Below, piece after piece: positions 34,115-48,900 of a stretch of 64,000 nt of DNA (its first letter is position 1; every line of letters starts with the position of its first letter). The translations under genes and the position numbers were made by a program. Source of the stretch: Globodera rostochiensis (Eukaryota > Nematoda > Chromadorea > Rhabditida > Heteroderidae). The notes under the pieces are model-generated. The model made no database searches, was not told where the DNA came from, and was given only the letters and a program-made list of their open reading frames with translations. Location: NCBI GenBank assembly GCA_018350325.1, contig JAEVLN010000008.1, positions 434,001 to 498,000 on the forward strand, written 5' to 3'.

Positions 34115-37100
34115 TCAATTACGCTTTTTCTTTTTCTTCTCTCCGTCCGTTGACCCTCCCCAAAGTGTGCAACGCTTTTCTGGGTTCATCGGAGTGCCCG
34201 ATTCACAGCCAAACGCACGGCCAAATTCGGGAAGGTTGGCAAGTGCCAGGTTGACGCGCACTTCGCGCGGCGAGTGCGGATCGCGCTTTACATATTTGGC
34301 CATTCGCTCGTGCGTTGTACGTCCACACCAGGACTAAAATAATTTTCAAATAGTAATTATTATTTTTGTTAACAATTAGAACCAATTTTTAAGGCTATTT
34401 TAACAAACGAACATAAGCGTAGCTGAGGAAGAACAGTTGCTCATTGGACAGCTTTTCGTCCTCAATTTGGAGCAGTTGCAGTGCCTTTTTCTCCTCCCGC
34501 CTTCGCTTGCCGGCGCTCAGCTTGGCCAACCGGGCCTTCATTGCTGCGAAAGAGGCGCGGATTCCCACATTATCTGCAATATTCTCGAAAACAGTGCGAG
34601 TGCCATTCACGCCAAGTCCAGTGCCTTCGAAGGACATCTTCAAAAAAGGAAGTACGTTTAAATGGTTAATATTAAAAAGACAAATTCACATGTTTTGATA
34701 GTTTGGTCTTAATAAATTTTCGCCTGATATGCCGAGTACTGGTCCACAAAACACTTCATGCGCTTCACAAAAGTGTCTTTAGATGGTTGACTCCACCATT
34801 TTTCATCTTTGATTCCGGCCGCATTGTATTCATAGCCATACGGATCAAAACTGTGGCCAAGCTCATGGCCAATGATGAACCCGAGGGCACCTGTGGTTGA
34901 CCAATTTACTTTTGGTATAAAAAGTCAAAATATTTGCAACTTTATTTTATTGAATTTACAACAATAATTGATGTTTTGTTTAAATTAAAACAAAAACCAA
35001 AAGTTTGTGCCAATGACTGATTCAACGCGATAAACGGTGGGCGCAGCATTCCGCCGGTGACTTGCATGGAATTCCAATGATAAATGTTGTAGCCGCTCAC
35101 TTCGTGCACGCCTAACCCATAAAATTGTGCCGGATTGGCCAAATCGACGATACGCCATTGTCGCATAAGTGAACGTACAATTTCCACGTACGGCATCGAA
35201 TCCTGAAAAAGATTTGTTTTTTTTGTAATAAAATTGAGCCAAATGCGCAATTTTCCTGGAAAAAAACGCACATCAAATTGATAGAATGGTGCGTATCGGT
35301 CATCAATGCGTGCCAAATCCGGATCTTCTGGGTCTTTAGGGTTTCCGATGGCCGGCGCCCTTCCGATGAAATTGCTCATTTTGGCCAATTTTTCATTGGC
35401 CTTTGCTTTGTCTGTGCCATTCTTCAGCCATTCGGTTTGGTTCAACACTTCCGCAAATGCCATCTTCACGTTGTCCAACACCGTTTTTGCCTCCTCCTCA
35501 ACGGCATCGTCCAAGCCTAAGCAAAAAAATGGTTTAAATAAATATATTTAATATTACAAATTTTGTTACCAAATGCGAACATTCGGTCGACATATTCGGG
35601 GAAAAAATGCTTCAATTGCTCCAGGCAATTGTGTCGAATTTGTGCCGTTCGCCGTTCCTCTGAAGTGCCGTCACGAATGTACGTCTCGCTGTCGTGCCTC
35701 TCAAAAAAGTATTTGTTCACAAGCAAAGAACTCATCAAAGAATTGGCCGCTCTTGGATGCTGGCGGAAAATTCGATGGAATCTGAAAAAAACATTTGATT
35801 CTTTTTATATCAAAAATATTTTAAATAAATTATTTAAACAGAAATCGCTCCCATTTCCCTCCCACGCACATTTTGCTATCGGACAGTGCGGCGTGCTGCA
35901 GTATCAGCAGCCACTCGACGTACTGCTCCCACTTGGAGTTCTTTTTGCCTCCAAAGTTGCGCATGTAATCGGCCAATACGTCCAGTGGGGTCAGTCTCTC
36001 CGCCCGTCCGTTCTTCTTTTGCGCTACCAGCAGAACGGTGGACGATTCTGTGAAGTTGCGCTCCGGCAAAATGGCATTGAAAAGCTTTGGCCAATCGACG
36101 GTGAAACCGTTGGGAAACTCCGATCGGAGCGCGCCCAAACTCATCTCGACAGTGTCGAGGTTGTTCTCCTCTATGCTTACTGAATGCGATCAAATTATAT
36201 ATTATTATTCTATTTAATTAAAGTTTTCATAAATTTTTGTAATAATAAAGGACATTAATTCAAAATGAATAAATATTTACGGTCGTCTTCGTGCATTTGC
36301 TTCTCCATTTCTATCAACGAGTCCACGCGTTGGTTGCTTTCCTGCTCGTTCGTTCCCAATGCGATAAACCAGTCCGGAATTTCTTCGGCATTCTCATCGC
36401 CACGGTGCTCTTTGGCATCGTCGACTATCGCCTAATATAAATTTAAAATAATAAATAAATATTATAAACTTCGTTTACCTTTAAAATTTCCTTTAGAAGC
36501 GCCCGAACGTCCTGCTCCCAATTTGGCAATGGCCAGACATCGAAGAAAATGCCAAAGTTCATCTGTATGGCGATGTGTTTGTCAATCCATTTTTGAAGAA
36601 ACAAAAATGGAATTTGCGGGAACATTTCAATCATCATGTCAGTTGTGAACTAAAGATAAAATATAAGAATAATTTAACGAATAAAAAAAATACATAAAGC
36701 CAGACCAAAAATAATTAATATAATTAAACAAATTGCAAAATCTAAAAATATTTTACTCACAAAACCATCGCTGCGCAATTTTTGAAGGCGTTTGATAAGC
36801 ATTTCAATGGCCAATCCGGCCTGTTTTGCCCGAGTCCTTTCGTCTACGCATTTGTTGTGGAACATTAGCATTTTTCGGGCAATTGGACTTTTGTGATAAT
36901 CCGACCCTTTGGCATGTTCGTATGACTCCAAATAGGCTGAATGAACAACAATTTGTATAATCTCACAGGGTTTAAATAATAATTATTTAATAAAATAAAT
37001 AATTAACCAAATTATTCAGTACTTACTGAATAATTCGTTGTCAATGTGTCGATTTGTAACATCGTAAATGCTAATTGCGTTGTCCGAGCGTCCGGTGGCA

Positions 37101-37265
37101 CTTTTGAAGTCCGTTCTAAATGGCATTTCGTGGACGGGCGCACAAACGCTTGCGTAAAAATTTTCGCAGCGCTGCTGTTCGCTGGTCGCATTTCGATTCC
37201 TTAACAACTGCCCCAACGGCGGAATTTCGTAGAGGCCAATGCGCGAAAGTGAGGAAGTGCCAATG
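34115..37265 (-). CDS. Neprilysin-like M13 zinc metallopeptidase, 5' end not found
   Basis: The 5' visible exon (about 37265-37025) has GLYEIPPLGQLLRNRN and then CENFYASVCAP, matching the Cys-rich start of the M13 ectodomain. In-frame exons continue leftwards. The catalytic exon (about 34893-34715) has GFIIGHELGHSFDPYGYEYN, an intact HExxH zinc motif. The third ligand follows as TVFENIADNVG (34650-34400). The last exon has VRVNLALANLPEFGRAFGCE and GTPMNPEKRC, ending in a basic tail rather than the usual Trp. The substrate-binding NAYY-type motif is diverged to GYNIY near 35080. M13 enzymes cleave extracellular peptides as type II membrane proteins. No transmembrane exon is seen, so the start probably lies upstream of 37265. 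Confidence 0.75.
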
Positions 37266-39044
37266 GAAGCTGAATTCTATTCATTTAAACAGAACAAATT
37301 TTTTGTTGTCTTTTAGCAAAACTTTTCTTAAAATCAAATAATCCCCTAAAATTTGGTAATTAATATGAGAAACACTTTAAAGAAAACCGACCTTCGCCTA
37401 CTATAAATGGAAGATTGGAAATAAGTATTAAGAATGATTTGATAATTAATGATTTAAGATGGCAAAACTTAATCATTTTTTTGCTAAATTTGCATTTATT
37501 TTTGAAACTTGCTCAAAATACAATTGATGAATAAAAATAAATCCAAATCTCATTTGACTTAAATAGCAATAAATTTTTTGTAAAATTTTGCATTATTCAT
37601 AATTGATTAAAAGAAACGCAACAATTTTGTGTACATACTTGGACATTTTTGTGCGCATATAAATGCAATTAATGCCTAATTATAATCTAATTAATCAGTA
37701 ATAGCGGTTTAATCAAATCACCCACTCGGCTGCTGAAGTGTGAATGTTTTTGTCGCAATTTCCTTATAAATAGTGACTTTTTTAGTCTTAACGCATAAAC
37801 ATCATCGGCGTGCCCCTCCCAACGGTACCGGTTGCATAAATCATAAAAAACGATGCACCCAACATTTTTACGGGGGTTCATTTTCTGCTGCCGATGGTCA
37901 TGAAGATGATTATGATTAGGGGGGGGGAAGAGATCCCACAATTCCACCGATCAACCGGTTTGGCCCTCCTCTTGGTTAGCAAACATCGCCATATCCAATA
38001 TGTTAATGCATAAGCTGGATTTTACACAGAGATCGTCGATTGCTGCACGCATTTTTAGAAGTTCGAAAAAGTCAGAACACAAAAACAACTACAACAAATG
38101 CTTCTTTCATTTTTATTGGTTCTGTCGATGGATTGCTGTTGATCAAAATCCGTTGTTTTGGTTTTATCAAGCAATTTTTGACAAAAGTAAACCTCAAAAG
38201 CAACAATTTGTGAGATAAAGAGAAACAAAAAAAAGAAAAGCTTACAGCCTTTAATTTTTTAATTAGTGCAAATTGAGTATTACTTAATTTTGTAAAAAAA
38301 AGTTGGCGTGGAAGTGGAGATTTTGTTGAAAGATTCTGCAGAAAATGTTTAAATGTATTTTTCAGTTAAAATTGTCTTTCTCATTTTCTTTAACTCAACA
38401 AATTTCGTCGTCATTGTATAGAAATGGTTGTGCAAGTAATGGAATTGATCGATTTGGTTTAAAGCCCAAAACATCCACAGAAGCCCCCCCCCCCCCGCAC
38501 AGGCCAACTTATGTATGTTTGTTGGCACCTAATGAAAAAATGAAAAACAAAATATAGATAAAAAAATCACTTCATAAACATATTTTTCACCAAATGTCAC
38601 ATTTTTTTGGCCACCAAAAAACAGCTTTTAGTGAATAAATTTTGCCTGTCACCAAAAAACAGCTTTCAGTGAATAAATTTTGCCTGTCACCAAAAAACAG
38701 CTTTCAGTGAATAAATTTTGCCTGTCACCAAAAAACAGCTTTCAGTTAATGAATGTGTGTATAAAATGCGGATTTTGGGGCGTTGGATGGATTGGCATTG
38801 GCATTTCTAATTGTCATGCCTTTATATTTCTTAAGCATATGTATGATGACATTTTTATTCAAGACCACAAAATCAATGGGCAAATAAATATGCAAACGTT
38901 AATGACAAGGCTTATTCCAAATTTTGACCACCACCCACGGGTTCACAATTCTTGGAGCAGTGCATGCAGCATTTTAACATTAATTATGTCAATATAAATT
39001 TTTCCCCTAATTTTTACAGGCAAAAGTACTACGATTAAGCTAAA
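37266..39044. other. Intergenic region between divergent genes
   Basis: It contains a G run near 37919-37927, a C run near 38484-38495 and the 38 bp tandem repeat at 38614-38746. A minus-strand frame near 37700-37950 shows no protein features. The upstream exon of the neprilysin-like gene may lie here but was not identified. Confidence 0.4.
38614..38746. repeat. 38 bp tandem repeat, about 3.5 copies
   Basis: The unit is CCAAAAAACAGCTTTCAGTG plus AATAAATTTTGCCTGTCA. Copies are nearly exact; the first has TTTTAG for TTTCAG. Confidence 0.9.
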
Positions 39045-40480
39045 ATGGTCAATTCAAAACTGATTTTTGACATTTCTTGTCTCATTTTCTTCTCTTCGCT
39101 GTCCGGCGGCATTGTTGCGACAATTTCTTCCAACGAACGTTCAAATTGGCCGGTGGTGCCATCGAACGCATTCGTTGGCCGTAATCAATTCTCCAGCAGT
39201 TTCTATAATAACTATCGACAAAATCAAATTTTGGACCATAATTTTAAAAATGAACAACATCAAAACAAAGGCCAAAATTTGGACAATAAAAGCAATTTGG
39301 CACTCCTTGCCAGCAGCCGACCGCCAAAAGTGCCCACTCAAAGAAGTCGAACAATGCCATTGACCGCGCGGCACGAAGTTGCCAGCATGTTGTTGCATCG
39401 GCACGAATTGAAAAAACCCAGATTTACCAGCAGTGAAGCGGCACCCGTAAATAAGCACAAATTTGACGTCGGCAAGTCGAGACTAAGCAAAATGTCGAGA
39501 AATAGCGAAGAAATGAGAAAGGTGGTGGAAAACAATGTACAAAAATGTGAGTAAGAATTTATAAATTAATATCATTTCTCAAATTTTAAAAAGTTACTAA
39601 TGACTAGGGCCGAGATTTTTAGGGTTTGACGAGAGAAGCCCAGAAATAGCATTTATTTCAAAAAATTTTTGAATTAGAGCGACTTTTTAGTCCCTAAAAA
39701 TCCCTATTTCGCCGTTTTTGCTTTTTTATTCCCTATTTTGGAACATTTGCCCAAAATTTTAAGAAAAAAGAAATATTTTAGGCATTTTTCCGAAAATTTT
39801 ATTAAAAAAATGCAAAAAGAGAATCTACCCCCAAAATCAAAATTTTTTCATTCCCAAAAATGCACCTTTATGTAAAAATGACTTTTTCTTGGACCAAAAA
39901 TGTCTCCCTTAAAGATCGATATTTTCCGAAAAATTTTAATTTGATTATTTTTTATAAATTTCAAAAACATGTGAAAATATTATATTTACAATTGTAAGAG
40001 GAAAATTAATAAAGACTGACAAATTTTGAAGGTAATATTTGCTATATTTTAATGCATTCGAGAGAGTCAATTGGCATATGGTTTGATAGGCAAATCGATC
40101 TTCCCGTCTGTACATATTCTTCAATTTTTACAAATCAATCCACGAATTCAATTACAGCCAGCAGTTTTGAGCATGGCACATCACCACAAACTTCGCCCAA
40201 TGCCAAATCAAAGCATCCGAATTTGTCGCCTCTGTACCCAAAAGGGTCAAAGCCAATTGGCAAAAGTGCCAGTTCCGACTCCGTTATTAACCAGCAGAAT
40301 GGAGTCACTTCCCGGCAAAACTCGACGACAATTGCGCGAGCATCAAGTTTGGACAGTGCGAAGAAAGGGATGAAGAAAGTGTCGAGTTGGGACGGCGGAT
40401 TGGCTGGACGAATGATGGAGGGAATGTTGTCCGACTTCGACTTCGCGAAAGTGAAGGGCAAAAAGAAAATGCAATTTTAA
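39045..40480 (+). CDS. Unrecognised secreted, Ser/Asn/Gln/Lys-rich protein, two exons
   Basis: Exon 1 (39045-39546) starts with a signal peptide (MVNSKLIFDISCLIFFSSLS) and is rich in Asn, Gln and Ser. It ends at a perfect donor (T|GTGAGTAAG). Exon 2 (40158-40480) follows acceptor ATTACAG in matching phase, reading SSSFEHGTSPQTSPNAKS, then SASSDSV, SSLDSAKKGMKKVSSWDGG and a basic end, KVKGKKKMQF. The total is about 275 residues. There are no domains, and predicted structure would be low. It could be a secreted regulatory or matrix protein. The matching phase and splice signals support one gene. Confidence 0.55.
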
Positions 40481-41440
40481 AGCGCTTTTTTGATTTTAGT
40501 ACTATAGAATCAGGCGATATGAGTTCACGTATTGACAATTTTTCAAGAAAATATGTCACATTAATATGCTTGCATAAACTTAAATTGGGTTTGTTTGTGT
40601 ATTTAACAAAATTATATCTAAATATTTAATTTGACAAAAAATGTCAAATTTGTTGTGAGAATGTTGAACTTGATATCACACGTACTCATGTTCTAAATTT
40701 GATACATTTAGAAACATTGGTTGATCTGATCGGACTCTGCTCTGATCATATATCATTGACAAACATACCAACAACCAGCTTTGAGTGGTTTCCGGTTTTT
40801 GTCTCGAAATATTCTAAAGCTAATTGATTGTTGGCATATGTTCGAAGACGCCATTTTTGAAAGTTAGAGGCGGGAGGGCTTAGAATGAAGATTGACAGCT
40901 TCTTCATAGCTTCATCTTTAGTCCCTCATGGTGATTAGTTTAGTTTTTGACGGGGGTGGAGAATAAGTACTTACCCATCCCAAAAGCCTTTCGCCCAAAA
41001 TGAATGTCGTTGAAGCAAGGCTTTCCTCCCCTCAAGGGTATCTGGGAGAGTCGAGAGCAGACTTCTCCCCCCCCCCCCTCCCCAGGCGCTCTCGAGAAGC
41101 TTTTTTTTTCTCAAGCATATCAATATCCTACGGACAAAGAGCACCGCACAACTGTTGTTAACGGGGGAAGATCGGATAAGCCATCTGGAATACGTTTTGT
41201 TGGTTGTTGGTTGGTGGCCATTTGGCCAACTCAAATGCAATGTGGCCAAATTTCGAAGGCGTTGGCCACCGGGCAAATATCACCTTTACCACCACCAGAT
41301 GGCCATTTTTGAAAATTTTACTACAAAAAGGTCCACTTCAACCTATTCTTATTTGCATCATAAAAAATTTCTTTTGAATATATTTTTAAGCAATTTAATT
41401 GTTAATCATTTTATTACCGTCATTAGCTCAAAAACATTCA
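40481..41440. other. Intergenic, no gene seen
   Basis: A C run lies near 41069-41078. There is a good acceptor (CCGTCATTAG) just before the kinase ATG that could receive a spliced leader or an upstream exon; neither is proven. Confidence 0.35.
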
Positions 41441-44592
<3,152 letters not shown>

Positions 44593-45960
44593 ACAGATTG
44601 GCAAATTTGAAAAGAGAAATGAAATAACCCGTCAGTCCTTCATTTTAAGTTATACTTTCTTCGTGAATAAATGATGGTATTTTGTTCTTAATGAATACTT
44701 TTAATTTTGTTTTTTAATCTTTTACAAATCATCTAATTACACAGTCAAAAAAGTTTTCAGTGCTGAAACATACCTAGTTAGTCTTTCAGTTGATGCAAAT
44801 GCATTAGTTCACGCACAGAAAAGTTCAACATTTTCAAATTACTGAAATAGCTCTCTTTGCAACGGTCATTGGGTGGGTGTTCGCTTAATTGACGACTTCA
44901 TCATCAGCTGTTGGGTGGGGGGGGGGGCGGTGGGGATCCGCTTCGTTGCCTTTTGGGGTGAAAGTGTGGCGACCGAAGTGTCCGCGTCGCCTGCGGCGAT
45001 TCCGGGTTGCCTTCGATGGCGCTGGGAGGGGGGGGGGGTCATTTGCAATGATCCGCTCAATCCTCGCCCCCTTTCCTCGCCAAATTCGATTCCCTCTCTG
45101 CTGCTGATGGGAATGCCCTCGGGCTCATCCGACCCCCCCCCCCCTCATCCCCACACCCCAACCACCACTTCATCCATCCGCCCTTCTCCGAATCGTCCGT
45201 CCTTCTTCATCCATCCCCAACGGCGTTTCTTCTCCGATCAAAAACGATCAATATATGCATACATAAAGCAGCCAAACAGCAGCAAAGAGCCATGTGCATA
45301 AGCATGCGCAATCATATGCCTCACCTCCGTTGTCCGTCCATTCATAACATATCCAAAGAGAACGCCGTCAGACCGTTCAATTTTTCCGTTTCGGAACAAA
45401 AACGTGTTCAAGTTCTCACGATTCCGGACATCCAAAGAGCAAGCAGTCCACCGGAAGGACCCGTAGGAATGAGTACGCATAACGACGACATATTCATTTA
45501 TGCGATTCCGGACCCCGCGCTCGCTTCTTGGAAGACAGAAAAACACTTCTCCTCACGCATTGTAACTATTTTTGACCAATTTACAACTTATTAAAGAGCA
45601 AAGTTGCTCAAATTTTGTCGATTTCCTAATTTTTATTTAAACATGTTTTTGTTTTTTTGCATAAATTTTACGTTCTATTTTAAATTCCAGTTTTTGGTTA
45701 ATTTATGTAGCTCTATTAATCTATTTTTCTAAATCTATATTTAGCTATCCAGGCATTTTTTTTTTTAATTAACAGTCGTCATGCAAACATAATGACGTGC
45801 ATTATCCATTTGTATGCAAATATTTTTCTACCCTTTGGCTATTTCAATGTGTTCGTGAGTATAAAACGGGTCCACTAATTCTACCCCTCTTAATACAGGT
45901 TATTAAGCCAATCATTGGATTTATTTTTTTGAAAATAATATTTGCGATTTGTGCTGATCA
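44593..45960. other. Region upstream of the ACN-1-like gene, GC-rich with G/C runs
   Basis: G and C runs lie near 44918-44928, 45030-45038 and 45131-45140. Frames of about 100 codons exist on both strands at 45238-45594. They overlap and have no recognisable protein features, so I do not call them. Probably promoter and 5' sequence. Confidence 0.4.
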
Positions 45961-48900
45961 ATGTCCTGCTACTTCTTCCCCTCGTCCCGCTCCGTTCTGC
46001 TGTCGTTGCTGTTCCTACTAAGCTCCCCCGGCTTTCGCTTTGACCATCGCCGTCTTTTGTCTGTCTGTTCAGCCGCTCCTCCCGGCGTCAACTTTGAGGA
46101 CGTCAGCGCGGACGAGGACTACGCCGTGTTGGTGGAACAGGAGACCAACAAGCCGGCCGACGTGGACAATGAAGTACGACGGGGACGGTGAACGAGCAAA
46201 AGCGGGGCTCGAGGGCGGGGGGGGGTGTGGGGGGAGAGGGGGGGGGGGAGGGGTACGGTCCGAGCATCGGACAATTAGAAGCCAACATTTTTGGGACAAA
46301 TTGGTTGCAGCAAAAAGAGGACATTTGACATAATGACTTTTTTTGCAGATACAAATTAAACATTTACCTATGCCCTTCTTGAAATCTATTTAAAGTTTTC
46401 CAATAAAAACAACATAATATTATTTATTTTTCCAATTGCACTTTTTAACAGGTAATTCAATCTTTGGTGGACAATTTCCTGAACAAGGGCACACCCGTCG
46501 ACGTACCACCTGCTGTCGGACCTGGACAGCCAGAAAAGTCTGATGCAGAACCTTTAAAGCTAAACAAGGAGGCCCAGGCGTTAATCAATTCCAGCGACTT
46601 TTGGAGAATAACAAATTTAGAGGTTTCCAGAAAAAAGAGATTAGCCATTTTTTGTTAAAATTCAGCCATCCAACTCAATATCGGACCCTTCTCGGCTACA
46701 GGCATGGTTGAACGGCTATTCAGGTGAGCTGCAACGCGTTCTGCAACAGATTGCCCAGGCGGGCTGGAACTATTTTACCTCGGCATCCTTCACCACCAAA
46801 CAGTATCTGGACGAAGCGGAAGAGGTGAATTAATATATAAAAAATCAAATTTATTATTAACAAGCATTTTTAATAACACTTTTGCAGGTTGGCCGTGCCT
46901 TTTTGCGCGCAACTTCACGTCAAAGTCGCCAGTTCAATGCCTCCATGTTCCCGCTTGGGTCGGCACAACGCGTCCAATTGTCCATTTTGGCACAGCAGGG
47001 AATTAACGCGTTGGAGGCAACGGATTTGCACGAGTTTAATCGCATTCTGTCGGCCATCAACCAGCAGTTCACACACACACAACTGTGTGGCGAGCCGGGA
47101 AAAGGTTATTCAGCCATGGCACATATATATGTACTGTTGGAAGTGTTACGGGTTAAGCTTCGTTTTTGGCATACCGCATTTTGAAAATGAACTTTTGAAA
47201 TTTTTAGATATTAATGAGTTATATCTGAAAGCCAATTAGTGGCAAACTTGATTAAATTAGTAAATAAAGGAAAATAATTTTGGATCCTAAACATGAAAAT
47301 TGGTTGTTTCTTAGCAAAATATAATTGAAATAAAAACATTATTTATAAGCTAAAGGATTATTTGGTCAACATGCCATATATGAAAATGTTACTCACAAAC
47401 TTTAAATTTTATAGTACCATCACCTGGCGACAGAGCATCTTGTATGCTTAAATTCACGGACATTCTGTCCATACTGAACTCTCCGAACACGGACGCAACC
47501 CAGTGCTTGGAATTGTGGCAAAAATGGCGTTTATCGGCTGGTTTAAATCTAACACAAACATACGCTGAATTAATTGCAGTGAGCAACAAAGGCAAGTTCA
47601 ATCAATTTTGGGGGTTACACTACGTTTTGCCTCCCTAGCAAAAATGGTACGTTTTGCCACTCCAGCAAAAATGGTACGTTTTGCCTCCGATCATTTTGCC
47701 TCCGGTACGTTTTGGCAATGTTACGTTTTTTGAATGATTTTGAGCATGTGTTTGAATGTTTTTGAGGTCAAAAGACTCCGAAAAATTTTGAAATCGAAAA
47801 ACCTTCGAATTCGGGTCCGGGGTTCGAAATTGACCGAGATTTAAGTTTTTGATGAGTTGGCAAAATGTAACATTTCTGCTGAGGAGGCAAAACGTCCATT
47901 TTTGCTGGGGAGGCAAAATGTACCGGAGGCAAAACGTACCGGAGGCAAAATGATCGGAGGCAAAACGTACGGACACCAATTTTGGGTCATAAAACGCCGA
48001 CGCATTTTGATTAAAATTAATTAAGCTATTTGCATACAAATCTCTTTACTACATAAAACATATTCGATATGAAATAATTGTAATGTTTTGAAGGCGCCAA
48101 TCTGAACGGTTTCGCCGACTCTGGCGCCATGTGGCGTTCCGTCTATGAGCTTCCGGCCCAATTTGGCTTTTACCCGGCCCAACAAATCGACATCCGCCAA
48201 CAGATGGACCTTTTGTACAGTCAAATGGCACCGCTCTACCAACAACTCCATGCATATTTCCGTGCACGACTGGCAGCAATTCATGCCCGCAGGGGAAACA
48301 TTGAGAGCCAGAGGGCAGGACAGCTGAGCAGGTGACCAATTTAATAATATAATATAAAAATTAATTTATTCAATTTTGTACATTTTTAGGGACGGTCCGT
48401 TGCCAATTCATTTGCTGAAGAGTTTGGACGGCGACAGTTGGACAGCGTATTATGAACAGACGAAGCCATTTGCGGAAGAGTTGCCGGCAGAACAACAGAA
48501 AATTACGAATGAAATGCTGGACTCATTCCGAGCACAAAATTACACCGTTCGGACAATGTACTCGAAGGTATTTAATTCTCAGCGACTTTTAAATGTTTAA
48601 ACAGTAAATTAATTATATTTTAGGTATACCGGTTCATGAAGTATCTTGGCTTTGAACGGCTGCCCCGCACTTTCTGGACAAGTTCAATGTTTACGCGAAA
48701 TTGGAGCAAGGATATGATTTGCAATCCGGCAACTGCTTATAACATGGTCAAAGATTGATGTGAGACCATCAAAAGTGTTGTAATATTTGTTATTTAGGTG
48801 AACGCACAACAGGACGATTATCGGGTGAAAGTTTGTGCTCAGCTGAACGTGCAGGTGCTGTTTCTGTTTCCAATTTTAAATCAAAAATAAAAATTATTTT

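Noticed and set aside
37687..37947. Minus-strand frame as the missing first exon of the neprilysin-like gene
   Set aside because: It has no transmembrane helix or signal peptide, crosses a G run and lacks a matching donor in phase.
45238..45594. Opposing frames of about 100 codons before the ACN-1-like gene
   Set aside because: Both strands are open over the same bases and neither has a recognised feature; there is no connection to the downstream signal-peptide exon.
47635..48039. 134-codon minus-strand frame in the ACN-1-like intron
   Set aside because: It lies mostly inside the inverted-repeat element and reflects its repeats.
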